DNA of 60,952 nucleotides from Zygnema cylindricum. Its lineage: Eukaryota > Streptophyta > Zygnematophyceae > Zygnematales > Zygnemataceae. The notes beneath the pieces are model-generated. The model was not told where the DNA came from. It saw nothing but the letters and a program-made list of their open reading frames with translations, and searched no databases. This document shows positions 21,693 to 33,152 of this stretch, one piece after another. How positions within the stretch are numbered: the first letter of the stretch is position 1; the number at the start of each line of letters is the position of its first letter. The stretch covers positions 333,797-394,748 of the forward strand of contig JBBHKE010001538.1 of NCBI GenBank assembly GCA_037447655.1, written 5' to 3'. The translations under genes and the position numbers were made by a program.

Positions 21693-22478
21693 TGTTGTCT
21701 TTTTGGAAAGCTTTCAGTCTCAGAGCAACGCAATTGCTATACAGACAGAACAGCGCAGCTGCTATACAGACAAAACAGCGCAGCTGCTATACAACAAAGG
21801 AGCGCAGTTGTAGAGCAGACACAACAACTCAACTGCTATACTGCAGAGCAGCGCAGCAGCAGAGGAGCGCAGCAGCGAAGCTGTAACACAGACAAGACAA
21901 CGCAACCACGATTATATTTGATGTGGTCCGTACGGACAACGCAGCGTCTGATATTCTTCATATGATTCTGTACAAGATAGAGAAATTGCGATAGATACGA
22001 TTCTAGTCAACTTAGTGGGGAGCTGAGTGGTAACTCAGTGGTAGCTTAGTGATAGCTCAGTGGTAGCTTGGTGATAGCTCAGTGGTAGCTTGACAGATTA
22101 GTGGTAGCTTGGTGGTTTGATGTACCTCTCTAGTACACTAGTGTTGCCAGTTCAACACAAGTATAAGACTTAGGACTCAGAACATATTATGTATCCAGAC
22201 TTCCAAGTAGTAAAAATTGCAAACAATTTTTGGGAAACTTCTGAGTATTAAATCTTGAGTGTTGTCAAGTCAATTGTGCTGATACTTTGGGAGTTATCAC
22301 TGTTTAGGCTACTCTATATTCTGATAGAGTTTTGTGAAGTTTGGGTGCTTGTATAAGAATTGGTGAGCACTTAACAATAGCTGTTTGGTAGGATTCTTGA
22401 TAGCTTCTGAGAGTGTATCATGTCTACTTCTACAACTACTGCATCTCCTCCACCTGCACTAGTGGTTGTAGGACAACA
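21693..22478 (+). repeat. B2 5' LTR
   Basis: 786 bp, TGTTGTCTTTTTGGAAAG...GGACAACA. U3 has about 25-bp repeats containing GCGCAGCTGCTATACAGAC (about 21725-21895) and a second array of CTCAGTGGTAGCTTAGTGA type (about 22025-22110). The gag ATG lies at 22420, about 60 bp before the LTR end. Confidence 0.9.
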
Positions 22479-23240
22479 GGTTATAGGTCTGTCATCAAGA
22501 ATTCCTATCTCTTCCGGGGATAAGTATGTTTATTGCGCGGATATGGTGGAGACACATTTTGGGAATGTCAATTTTTTAGATATCTTTGATGGTTCGCTGG
22601 ATGAATCTGATCCGTCATGGTCTAAGAAAAATACGCAAGCTCGTTTTATTTTGAAATTTTGTACATCTGAGTACTTAGCTATGTCTCGGATAAAAATGAA
22701 AAAATCAATTAATATCAGGAAATTCCTTAAGTGATTATGAAAAGGCTAATGTCTAGGAAGAGCTTCTATTGGCTGGAAAAATTTGGGGCTATACGTACAT
22801 TAGCGGTACAATGGCTGAATATTCTAACAAATTCCGCGTCGTTGTAAATGCACATGCTTGTGCAGGTGGGTTATTTCCTCCGTTTCAACAGGCAGCTTTG
22901 CTCATGAGGGGTCTCCCACGTAGTATGAAAGGAGCATTAGACATGCTCAAACAAAAAGATAAAGCTAGCTGGACTCTACAGTTAGCCATCAATATTTTAC
23001 TAGAAGAGGAAGCTACGTCTAATATTCTCAATGTTGAGCAAGTAGAGGCTTTTAATTCAGCCTTTGAGAGAAAATGACAGTTTAATCAGCAAACGAATCA
23101 GTTTAATCAGTTCAGACAGTTTAATCAAGGTTGAAATAGACAATCAAACAATGCATGCTTTTACTGTAGTGAGAGAGGTCATGGATACAAATTCTGTCCT
23201 AAGCTTAAAAAAGCTAACGATACACGTTTATACAGGCTGG
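22420..23240 (+). pseudogene. B2 gag (broken), start in LTR
   Basis: Begins MSTSTTTASPPP in the LTR and runs through the PBS as GQQVIGLSSRIPI, then DKYVYCADMVETHFGNV and SWSKKNTQARFIL. A stop occurs near 22732. 22769-23077 has GTMAEYSNKFRVVVNAHACAG and LLMRGLPRSMKGALDMLKQKD. A stop at 23075 is followed by a Q/N/F-rich stretch and an intact CCHC knuckle (CFYCSERGHGYKFC) at about 23158-23199. Homologous to the family-C gag, notably in the LLM(K/R)GLP...LQLAI region. Confidence 0.87.
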
Positions 23241-24000
23241 GATGGCAACAAAGCCCATTTTACAAAGGCTTCACGGGGCCAACACCTTGTGGAAATGCAC
23301 TATTTTCGGCTTCTTCGTCCCTCCAAGACGAGACTTGGACGATTTCTACGGAGGAGTATACGCATCTATTCGCTATGGCGGCTGCAATGGAGGGCACGAA
23401 GGACCATGGATGGATAATGGATACAGGAGCGTCAGCCCACATGTGTTGGAATAAGGCCATCTTCAAAAATCTGAAAACAACGCCAGAGAAAAATATTTAT
23501 TATGCTTGTGGAATGAGTGTCCAGACTCGTGCTATGGGTGATGTGTCCTTACTCGTTGATGAAGAAGGAAAGCAATTGAAAGGACTCTTCACAATGTCTT
23601 ATTTGTGCCTGACTTAAAAAAAAATATGTTTTCTACTTCGTTGGTAGAGAGTAAAGGCTTTGAGGTTAATTTGAAAAATGGTCGGCAAGTTGTTAGTAAA
23701 AATGGCAAGGTTGCGGTAACTGGTACTAGAGATAGTAGCAAGATGTATCGCATGGATATGGCTAATACCAAGGAGAATGATGTTCTGTACTCCGGTGTTT
23801 TGCACTCAGATGAGTTGTGGCATAAAAGATTCAGCCAAGTAAACTATGATAAGTTGAGGAAAATGGTTCTTGCTAGAAAAATAGAGGGTGTAACAATCAC
23901 AGATGAGCCGGCCAAAACTTGTGATGGTTGCGCTTTAGGCAAAATCCATTGATTGCCATTTCCCTAAAGGAATAGAGCATCGGTCTTGAAACTCTTACAA
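23241..24000 (+). pseudogene. B2 protease and GAG-pre-integrase
   Basis: 23375-23617 has GWIMDTGASAHMCWNKAIF (DTGA retropepsin site) and MGDVSLLVDEEGK. One frame step near 23600 leads to 23605-23952, which has NMFSTSLVESKGFEVNL, LWHKRFSQVNYDKLRK and CDGCALGKIH. The second histidine of the H-H-C-C zinc site (normally HVN) is Q here (SQVNYD). A stop at 23950-23952 ends the frame. Confidence 0.86.
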
Positions 24001-24800
24001 CAAATTCATTCAGATGTCTTTGGTCCGGCGAAGGTTCCATCTGCCAGGGGATGAAATATAGTCACCTTCACAGATGATTTCTCTGAGTTTTAAAAAGTTT
24101 ACTTCATGAAGAAAGTGAAGTCTTTGGTCACTTCAAACACTATAAAAGCATGGGCTGGCTTCATAATTTACCTATTTTGCAGCCCAGATCACACAATGGT
24201 GGTGAATATACATCAAAGGAATTTGAAAACTTTTTACTCGAGGAGGGAATATGGTCTTTTTCACAGATGATTTCTCTAGGTTTACAAAAGTTTACTTCAT
24301 GAAAGAGAAGAGTGAAGTGTTTGGTCACTTCAAACACTATAAAGCATGGGCTGAAAAGCTTCATAATTTACCTATTTTGCAGCCCAGATCACACAATGGT
24401 GGTGAATATACATCAAAGGAATTTGAAAACTTTTTACTCGAGGAGGGAATAAGTCATCTATTGACTGTTCCATATTCACCGGAACAAAACGGGGTGTCGG
24501 AAAGACTGAATAGAACTCTCACGGAGAGCTCTAGGTCGATGCTCGCAGACAAAAATGTGGATCTGAAATTCTGGGCTGAGGCTCTAAATTGTGCAGTTTA
24601 TATTAAGAATACGATAGGATCAAAATCGGTAGGAACTACTCCTTACAAGATTTGGACATGAAACAAACCAGATGTTAGCCATTTCAATGTCTTTGGTAGT
24701 CAATGCTTTATATTGGATACGTCTACAGATAGATGGAAAATGGAATCAAACGGATTACCGGGTATTCTATTAGGATATGATGATCACTCAAAAGGTTAAA
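24001..24800 (+). pseudogene. B2 integrase with internal 193-bp duplication
   Basis: The core segment from TTCACAGATGATTTCTCT occurs twice, starting at 24067 and 24260 (period 193). The first copy (24067-24259) has indels and stops. The second (24251-24661) reads TDDFSRFTKVYFMKEKSE, NGGEYTSKEFE, YSPEQNGVSERLNRTLTESS. The second catalytic-region motif reads SHNGGEY where related copies have SD-GGEY, so the Asp is replaced by His. The C-terminal FGSQCFILDTSTDRW and GYDDHSKG follow to about 24797. Confidence 0.85.
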
Positions 24801-26755
24801 CAGTCTTTGTGTGTGAGAGGCAGAAAATAGTTGTAGCAAGGAACATCATTGTTAAAGATGAACTAGACTCCATAGATTTATTTAAAATGACAGAGCAGCA
24901 AAAGCAACAAAAGGTACAGGAATATGTCATTTTAGATTGCATACAGGATATTGTCCCGCATATTCCACAAACTCCGGTGGTGACTCCGGAGTCCGACTCT
25001 CTTCAAGTTCCTCAACAAATTCGGATCCAGACGGACCAACAGCGGTCAGTTCACACAAATCGCAACCAGCGCAATCAGCGCAACGCACGGCATCCGACGA
25101 TCTCAGCCTCAGAATTTCCGAGGCAGAAGATCAAGCAGCCGCCTACATGCAAGCTCTCACTTTGCCTACTCGGCAGCCTTAGGGGTGCCTTTGACCATTC
25201 AAGAGGCCTTTTCATCACCAGAACAAAATCATTCGATCGAAGCACCAAACGACGAAATGAAGTCCATCATGGAGGCTCAAACATGGGAGCTTGTGGACCT
25301 TTCTCCAGACCGAAAAGCAATCGGCAGGTATTCAAGGTGAAGTTAAATCCCGATAACACCATTGAAGGTTCTAAGGCTAGACTTGTGGCAAACGGGTATA
25401 ATCAAAAGGAAGGAATCGATTTTGAAGAAACATTTTCTCTCGTTGTAAGATTTCCAATAGTTAGGATTCTGTTGTCTCTAGCTGCTATACAAGATATGTA
25501 AATACATCAGATGGATGTAAAGACAACCTTTTTGCACCGAGAACTAGAATAGACCATTTACATGCAGCAGCCTCAAAAAAATGTTGAACCAGGAAAAGAG
25601 CACTTAGTATGCAAGTTGCAAAAATCTTTGTACGGCCTAAAACAAGCCCCCAGACAATGGAATCTAAAGCTTGATGAATTCTTGACTAGCCTAGGATTTC
25701 ATAGGATAAGTTTTGATCACTCTGTTTATGTTCTAAAGGGTGACAATGGGATAGTATATATAGCAATATATGTAGATGATTTGCTAATAATTAGCAAATC
25801 AATGGCTGAAATTAACAACATCAAAACTGCTCTAAAATCACGGTTCGAGATAAAAGACCTCGTTGAGGCAAAATATATTTTGGGTATCCAGGTAGAGAGG
25901 GACTGAAATAAGAAAATAATGAAATTGACTCAAAAATAGGCTATTGGAAACATGTTAGATGAGTACGGAATGCGGGGGACAAAAGGATGTCTAACTCCAA
26001 TGGAGTTTCGACAGAAGTTAGAGGGAGAAGAGACAGAACCAGGTGTCATTGTTAGCGAGTATTTAGAGTCACGAGAGAATAATCCTATGACAATAATACC
26101 TTATAGATAGATAGTGGGAAGCTTAATATATTTCATGAACTGTACCCGCCGTGACATTGCTGCAGCAGTCGGGGTTCTGAGCAGGAGTCTAGAAAATCCG
26201 AGAAAATCTGATCTTAATGCAGCAAGGAGAGTCTTAAGATATTTGGAAGAAACTAAAGATCTCAAACTCACTCTAGACGAAGGAGAAGTCAAGGTGCAAA
26301 CATGGAGTGATGCAAGCTATGGCGATATGCCAAGTCGGAAATCTACCACGGGATTTGTTCTACAAATTGGGAACGGTACTTGTTGCTGGAGCAGCAAACT
26401 TCAAAAGGTACAGCACAGTCGACAATGGAGTCAGAATATATGGCAGCAAGCTCGACCCACAAAGAACTCTTATGGGTAAAATTCATATTACAAGAACTAG
26501 GATACATGCAAGTTGGTCCATAAGTGATCTGGTGTGATAACCAGGCTACCATTGCCATTGCTTCTAACCCTAGTCATCACTTCCGAAGCAAGCACATGGA
26601 TGTACGATTACACTTTATAAGAGAAAAAGTGTTCTCTGGAGTGCTTAAATTATGTTATTTGCTAGATGCAAAAATGATTGCTAATATGCTCACTTAAGGC
26701 CTTCCTGCTCCTAAGCTGAACTAATGTAGGGACATAGTGGGATTAAGTGAATAGT
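24801..26755 (+). pseudogene. B2 reverse transcriptase - RNase H (broken)
   Basis: 24809-25501 contains the linker (ILDCIQDIVP) and RT start ([33 protein letters not shown]). A stop at 25499 precedes the QMDVKTTFLH region. 25562-25906 has SLYGLKQAPRQWNLKLDE and an intact YVDD (IAIYVDDLLIISKS). After a stop, 26114-26479 gives RNase H (IYFMNCTRRDIAAAV, SDASYGDMPSRKSTTGF), then frameshifted CDNQATIAIAS and SKHMDVRLHF to about 26720. GC-rich spacer and PPT follow. Confidence 0.86.
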
Positions 26756-26927
26756 TGAATTGCTGCACTGCTATACTGCCACTATACGATAACTATTGGA
26801 GATAACCAACGCAGTGTGATGTAGTGGAACTGGGTGACTTGCTAATTGTTATATTGCTATGCTGCGATGCTGCGCTAGTTTATCACCGCAGATGCGCTCT
26901 TATAATGAGTCTAATGATTTATGGGAG

Positions 26928-27739
26928 TGTTGTCTTTTTGGAAAACATTCAGTCTCAGAGTAGCGCAGCTGCTATATAGACAAAGCAGCGCAGCTGCCAT
27001 ACATACAGAGCAGCGCAGCTGCTATACAACAGAGCAGCGCAACAGCAGAGCAAACGGAGCAGCGCAGCTGGTTTACAGCAGAGCAGCGGAGCAGCAAAGC
27101 AGCGCAGCAGCAGAGCAATGCAACAGTGAAGCTGCGACACAGACAAGAGAACGCAAACACGATTATATTTGATATGGTCCGTACGGACAATGCAGCGTCT
27201 GATATTCTTAATGTGATTCTGTACAAGAGAGAGCAAATGCGATAGATACGATTCTAGTCAACTTAGTGGGGAACTCAGTGGTAACTTAGTGGGTAACTCA
27301 GTGGTAGCTTAGTGATAGCTCAATGGTAGCTTAGTGATAGCTCAGTGGTAGATTGACAGATTAGTGGTAGCTTGGTGGTTTGATGTGCCTCTCAAGTACA
27401 TTGGTGTTGCTAGTTCAACACAAGTATAAGACTTAGGACTCAGATCATATTTTGTATCTAGACTTCCAAGTAGTAAAACTGCTGATAGTTTTTGGGAGAC
27501 TTCTGAGTATTATATCTTGAGTGTTGTATGGTCAATTGTGCTGAAACTTTGGGAGTTATCACTGTTTATGCTACTCTATATTCTAATAGAGATTTGTGAA
27601 GTTTGGATGGGTGTATAAGATTTGGAGAGCACTTAAGAACATTGTTTGGTAGGATTCTTGATAGCTTCTGAGAGTGTATCATGTCTACTTCTACTACTAC
27701 TGCTGCTCCTCCACCTACACCGGTGGTTGTAGAACAACA
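26928..27739 (+). repeat. B2 second LTR, shared with following gag fragment
   Basis: 812 bp, TGTTGTCTTTTTGG...GAACAACA with the same two minisatellites as the 5' LTR. It is followed by AGTTATGGGCA (PBS-like) and gag codons, not by host DNA. Confidence 0.88.
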
Positions 27740-28140
27740 AGTTATGGGCATGTCATTAAGAATTCCTATCTTTTCTAGGGATAAGTATGTTTACATGGCA
27801 GATATGGTGGAGACACATTTTGAGAATGTCAATCTTTAGGATAAATTGGATGGTTCAGTGGATGAATCTGATCCGTCATGGTCAAATAAAAATACGCAAG
27901 CTTGATCTAATCTGCAATTTTGTATATCTTAGGACTTAGCTATGTCTCGGATAAAAATAAAAAAAGCAATTGATATCTGGAAATCCCGTAAAAGTGATTA
28001 TGAAAAGGCCAATGTCCAGGAAGAGCTTCTATTGGCTGGAAAAATTTGGGACTATAAGTACACTGGTGGTACAATGGCTGAATATTCTAACAAATTTCGT
28101 ATCTTTGTAGATGCACATGCTTGTGCAGGTGGGGTGTCAG
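27740..28140 (+). pseudogene. Extra family-B gag fragment after B2
   Basis: Starts with PBS-like GTTATGGGC and encodes LRIPIFSRDKYVYMADMVETHF, later SRIKIKKAIDIWKSRKSDYEKANVQEELLLAGKIWDYKYTGGTMAEYSNKFRIFV in pieces (27942-28133). It ends abruptly near 28134 within the HACAGG codons, where minus-strand family-B sequence begins. It indicates an original LTR-internal-LTR-internal array whose second unit was truncated. Confidence 0.85.
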
Positions 28141-28191
28141 GTGACTTAGCGCAGTATTGCAGCATAGCAGTATAGCAATATAGCAACTCAC

Positions 28192-30020
28192 TTATTCTAT
28201 TTGTCCCACTGCGTCTGTGCAATTCTTTAGTTTCAGAGTAGGTAGAGGTTTAATGAGCATATTAGCAATCATTTTTGCATCTGGAAAATAACATAATTTA
28301 ATCACTCTAGAGAACACATTTTCTCTTACAAAGTGTAATCTTACATCTATGTGCTTTCTTTTGAAGTGATGACTCGTGTTAGAAGCAATGGCAATGGCAG
28401 CCTGGTTGTCACACCTGATCACTAGTGGATCAACCTGCATGTATCCTAGTTCTTGTAACATGGATTTTACCCATAAGAGTTTTTTGAGGGCCGAGCTTGC
28501 TGCCATATATTTTGACTCCATTGGCGACTGTGCTGTAACCTTTTGAAGTTTGTTGCTCTAGCAGCAAGTCGTGTTCCCAATTTGTAGAACGAATCTCGTG
28601 GTGGACTTTCGTCTTGGCATATCGCCATAGCTTGCATCACTCCACGTTTGCAGTTTACTTCTCCTCCGCCTAGTGTGAGTTTGAGGTCTTTGGTTCCTGC
28701 CAAATATCTTAAGACTCTCCTTGCTGCATCAAAATCAGATTTTTTTGGATTCTCTAGACTTCTGCACAGTACCCCAACTGCTGCAGCAATGTCAAGACGG
28801 GTACAATTCATGAAATATATTAAGCTTCCCACTATCTGTCTATAAGGTATCAATGTTATACGATCATTCTCCCCTGACTCTAAATACTCGCTAACAATGA
28901 CACCTGGTTGTGTCTCTTCTCCCTCTAACTTATGCCGGATCTCCATTGGAGTCAGATATCCTTTTGCCCCCCGCATTCTATACTCATCGAACATGTTTCC
29001 AATAGCCTCTTTTTGAGTCAATTTTATTACTTTTAGTTTCTGTCCGTCTCTACCTAGATACCCAAAATATATTTTGCCTCACCGAGGTCTTTCATCTCGA
29101 ACCGTGAGTTTAGAGCAGTTTTGATTTTGTTAATTTCAGTCATTGATTTGCTAATTAATAGTAAATCATCTACATACACCGCTATATACACTATCCCATT
29201 TTCACCCTTTAGAACGTAGACAGAGTGATCATAACTTATCCTTTGAAATCCTAGACTAGTTAAGATTTCATCAAGCTTCAGATTCTATTATCGAGGGGCC
29301 TGTTTTAGGCCGTACAAAGATTTTAACAGTTTGCATACTAAGTGCTCTTTTCCTGGTTCTGCATACATTTCAGGCTGTTGCATGTAAATGTTTTCTTCTA
29401 GTTCTCCGTACAAAAAGGCAGTCTTTGCTTCCATTTGATGAATTTCCATATCTTCTATAGCAGCTAGGGACATTAAAATCCTAAATGTCGGAAATCTTAC
29501 AACCGGAGAAAATGATTCTTCAAAATCGATTCCTTCCTTTTGATTGTAGCCCTATGCCACAAGTCTAGCCTTATAGCGTTCAATGGTGTTGGCGGGATTT
29601 AACTTCACCTTGAATACCCATTTGCTGCCGATCGCTTTTCGGTCCGGAGGAAGGTCCACAAGCTCCCATGTTTGAGCCTTCATGACGGACTTCATTTCGT
29701 CGTTTGCTGCCTCCATCCAGTGATCCCGCTCCATTGATGAGAAGGCCTCTTGGATGGTCAAGGGCTCCTCTGAGGTTGCAGAGTAGGCAAAGTGCGAGCT
29801 TGCTTGTATGAGGTTCCTGGATCTTCTTCCCCCCGGAAATTCTGAGGCTGAGATCGTTGGATGGCGCGCATTGCGCTGATTGCGTTGGTTGCGATCTGTG
29901 TGTATTGACCGCTGTTGTTCCGGTTGGAACTGAACTTGTTGAGGAAAATGCAGAGAGGCGGACTCCGGAGTCACTACTAGAGAATTTTGCATCTGCGAGA
30001 TAATTTCTTGCATGCAATCT
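28192..30020 (-). pseudogene. B3 reverse transcriptase - RNase H
   Basis: Minus strand: 29552-30013 is the linker and RT start (QKQ-rich, SATSEEPLTIQEAFSS, TWELVDLPPDRKAIGSKWVFKVKLNP). 29288-29473 has MSLAAIEDMEIHQMEAKTAF and SLYGLKQAPR. A stop near 29286 precedes the YVDD-encoding area (about 29150-29180). 28467-29021 and 28192-28521 hold RNase H (NCTRLDIAAAVGVLCRSLENP, CDNQAAIAIAS, KHIDVRLHFVRE, MLIKPLPTLKLKNC). The stop codon is near 28192. Confidence 0.87.
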
Positions 30021-31000
30021 AAAATGACATATTCCTGTACTTCTTGCTGCTTTTGTTACTATGTCATTTGAAATAAATCAATGGAATCAAGCTCATCTTT
30101 TACAATAATATTGCGTGCTACAACTATTTTCTGCCTCTCAAACACAAAGACTCTATAACCTTTTGAGTGATCATCATATCATAACAAAATACCCGGAAAT
30201 CCCTTCGGTTTTATTTTCCATCTATCTGTAGACGTATCGAAGATAAAGCACTTACTACCAAAGACCTTGAAATGGCTAACATCTAGTTTGCTACTTGTCT
30301 AGATCTCGTAAGGAGTAGTTTTTACCAATCTTGATCCTTTCCTGTTTTTAATATTAGATGCACAATTGAGAGCCTCAGCCCAGAATTTCGGATCCACATT
30401 TTTATCTGCGAGCATCGACCTAGAGATCTCCGTGAGAGTTCTATTTAATCTCTATGACACCCCATTTTGTTCTGGTGAATATGGAACAGTCAATAGATGA
30501 CTTATTCCCTCCTCATGTAAAAAGGTTTCAAATTCCTTTGATGTATATTCACCACCATAGTCCGATCTAAGGTGCAAAATAGGTAAATTATGAAGCTTTT
30601 CAACCCATGTTTTATAGTGTTTGAAGTGACCAAACACTTCGCTCTTTTCCTTCATGAAGTAAACTTTTGTAAACTTGGAGAAATCATCTCTAAATGTGAC
30701 AACATATTTCATCCCCCCGGCAGATGGAGCCTTCGCCGGACCAAAGACATCCGAATGAATTTGTTGTAAGAGTTTCGGTGACCGATGCTCAGACTCTTTA
30801 GGAAATGGCAATCTATGGATTTTGCCTAAAGCGCAACCATCACAAGTTTTAGCCGGCTCATCTGTGATTGATACACCCTCTATTTTTCCAGCAAGGACCA
30901 TTTTCCTCAAACTATCATCGTTTACATGGCCTAATCTTTTATGCCACAACTCATCTGAGTGCTAAACACCGGAGTACAGAACATCATTCTCCTTGGTATT
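30021..31000 (-). pseudogene. B3 integrase and GAG-pre-integrase
   Basis: Minus-strand 30452-30949 is a 165-codon open frame with MWHKRLGHVNDDSLRKMVLAG, CDGCALGKIHRLPFP (complete HHCC zinc site), HSDVFGPAKAPSAGG, FRDDFSKFTKVYFMK, SDYGGEYTSKEFE and YSPEQNGVS. A stop replaces the codon just after NGVS, before the ERLNRT motif. The C-terminal GYDDHSKG region is at about 30170-30200. Confidence 0.87.
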
Positions 31001-32287
31001 AGCCATATCCATACGGTACATCTTGCTACTATCTCTAGTACCTGTAACCGCAACCCTCCATTTTTGCTAACAACTTGCCGACCATTTTTCAAATTAACCT
31101 CAAAGCCTTTACTCTCTACGAACGACGTAGAAAACAGATTTTTTGTAAAGTCAGGCACAAATAAGACATTGTGAAGAGTCCTTTCAATTGCTTTACCTTT
31201 TACATCAATTAGTATGGACACATCACCCACAGCACGAGTCAAGACACTCATTCCACAAGCATAATAAATATTTTTCTTAGGCGTTGCTTTCAAATTTTTG
31301 AAGATGGCCTTGTTCCAGCACATGTGGGCTGACGCTCCTGTATCCATTATCCTTCCAGGATCCTTCGCGCCCTCTATTGCTGCCGCCATTACGAATAGAT
31401 CCGTGTTGCCCTCCTCATAAAATGTCAAAGTCTCGTCCTGGAGTGATAAAGAAGCTAAAAACATTGAATTTCCACGAAGTGTAGGCCCCGTGAAGGTTTT
31501 ATAAAACTAACTTTGTTGCCATCCCGGCCTGTATATACCTTTATCTTTAGCTTGTTTAAGTTAAGGATAGAATTTGTATCCATGACCTCTCTCACTACGA
31601 TAAGAACATGTATTGGTGGATTGTCTATTTCCACCTTGATTAAACTCTCTGAACTGGTTAAATTGATTACGTTGCTGATTGGACTGACTTTCCCTCCCAA
31701 TGTCTAAAATAAAAGCCTCTACTTGCTCAACATTGAGAATATTAGATGTGGTTTCCTCCTCTAGTAAAATATTGATGGCTAACTGTAAAGTCCAGCTAGC
31801 TTTATCTTTTTGTTTGAGCATGTTAGATGCTCCTTTCATACTACGAGGGAGACCCCTCATGAGCAAAGCTGCCTGTTGAAACGGAGGAAACAACCCACCT
31901 GCATAAGCATGTGCATCTACAAGGATGCAGAATTTGTTAGAATATTCTGCCATTGTGCCGCCAGTGTTCTTATAGTCCCAATTTTTTCCAGCCAATAGAA
32001 GCTCTTCCTGGACATTAGCCTTTTCATAATCATTTTTAAGAGATTTTCAGATATCAATTGTTTTTTTCATTTTTATCCGAGACATAGCTAAGTCCTCAGA
32101 TATACAAAATTTCAGAATAGAACGAGCCTGTGTATTTTTCTTAGACCATGATGGATCAGATTCATCCAGCGAACCATCCAATATATCCAAAAGATTGACA
32201 TTCTCAAAATGTGTCTCCACCATATCCGCCCAGTAAACATACTTTTCCCCAGAAAAGATAGGAATTATTCAAGACAGACCCATAACG
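30931..32287 (-). pseudogene. B3 protease and gag
   Basis: Minus-strand 30931-31464 holds GRIMDTGASAHMCWNKAIF (retropepsin). 31455-31995 holds gag: GTMAEYSNKFCILVDAHAYAGG, LLMRGLPRSMKGASNML, an FNQ-rich linker and a degraded knuckle (CSYRSERGHGYKFYP: two of three cysteines lost). The N-terminal part continues through stops to the PBS-like plus-strand CCCATAACG at 32279-32287. Confidence 0.85.
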
Positions 32288-33152
32288 TGTTGTTCTACGA
32301 CCACCGGTGTTGGTGGAGGAGCAGCAGTAGTAGTAGAAGTAGACATGATACACTCTAAGAAGCAATCAAAAATCCTACCAAACAGTTGTTTTCAAGTGCT
32401 CACCAATTCTTGCAAAAGCATCCAAACCTCACAAAACTATATCAGAATGTAGAGTAGCATAAACAATAACAACTCTTAAAGTTTCAGCTTAATTGTCCCG
32501 ACAACACTCAAGATATAATACTCAAAAGTTTCCCAAAAACTGTTTGCAGTTTTACTACTTGGAAGTCTGGATACATAAAAAGCTCTAAGTCCTAAGTCTT
32601 ATACTTTCGGTGTTCAATCGCCGATACAAGTGTATCTGAGAGGTACGTCCAAAATCAACCCACCTACTAATATCTACGTGTTCCTAATCGTGCCAACCCA
32701 ATCTATCATCGTACAGTCAATATTACTCAGAATCTATATTAAGTGATAGTACAAATACTTGTCGGCTAAGTCACTTGTGATACTCTAATGAATCTCGTCC
32801 GTTGACTTGATTCATATCAATCCCAACTGCGTTGTCCTGTGTTGGATCACATTCACATCACCCGCGGTTGCGGTGTCCCGCACCGAATCATATCCAAGAA
32901 AACAGCAGCTGCGTTGTCTGTACGAATCATATCCAAAGTAACCGCAACTACGTTTGTCCTGTCTGTGTCGCAGCTTCGCTGCTGCGCTGCTCTTTCTACA
33001 TAGCAGTTGCGCTGCTCTGTCTACATAGCAGCTGCATTGTTCTGTACTGCACTCAAGTGATGACGCATATCTTTATGAAACTTACACTACAAATTACTAC
33101 CTTTCTGTCGTTACACTAATATACCGAGACTTAAAGCTTTCCGAAATCAACA
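32288..33152 (-). repeat. B3 5' LTR
   Basis: 865 bp; minus strand starts TGTTGATTTCGGAAAGC and ends GTAGAACAACA. The centre (about 32630-32800) differs from the other B LTRs, where the GAGCTACC repeats would be. The GCAGC-rich block is at about 32815-33060. This is the right end of the B cluster; 33153 onward is unrelated DNA. Confidence 0.82.

Larger units (their letters stand above)
21693..27739 (+). mobile_element. Ty1/copia element B2
   Basis: Plus-strand element: LTR 21693-22478, internal 22479-26927, LTR 26928-27739, total about 6.05 kb. PPT-like ATGGGAG directly precedes the second LTR. After that LTR a new PBS and gag begin (27740 onward), so the second LTR is also a 5' LTR; no TSD can be defined. 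Its left edge sits on a truncated minus-strand B pol end. Coding regions are in correct copia order but carry stops and a 193-bp internal duplication in integrase. Confidence 0.88.
28144..33152 (-). mobile_element. Ty1/copia element B3, 3' LTR missing
   Basis: Minus-strand element: 5' LTR 32288-33152, PBS-like site 32278-32287, gag, protease, integrase, RT, RNase H, ending in the GCGCAG-rich 3' spacer at 28144 without PPT or 3' LTR. It is one of the better preserved B copies but has stops in each domain. The region near 29800 shows the uninterrupted sequence that in B1 was the target of element D. Confidence 0.88.

Noticed and set aside
22420-26755. An endogenous pararetrovirus or gypsy element
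   Set aside because: Integrase precedes RT, the protease is DTGA/DSGA with the copia HHCC integrase, and no movement or coat protein or chromodomain is seen; the order is Ty1/copia.
841-33152. Whole B cluster as a single insertion with one outer TSD
   Set aside because: The outer flanks (TGAAC on the left, GGAAT on the right) do not match, and the parts lie in both orientations.
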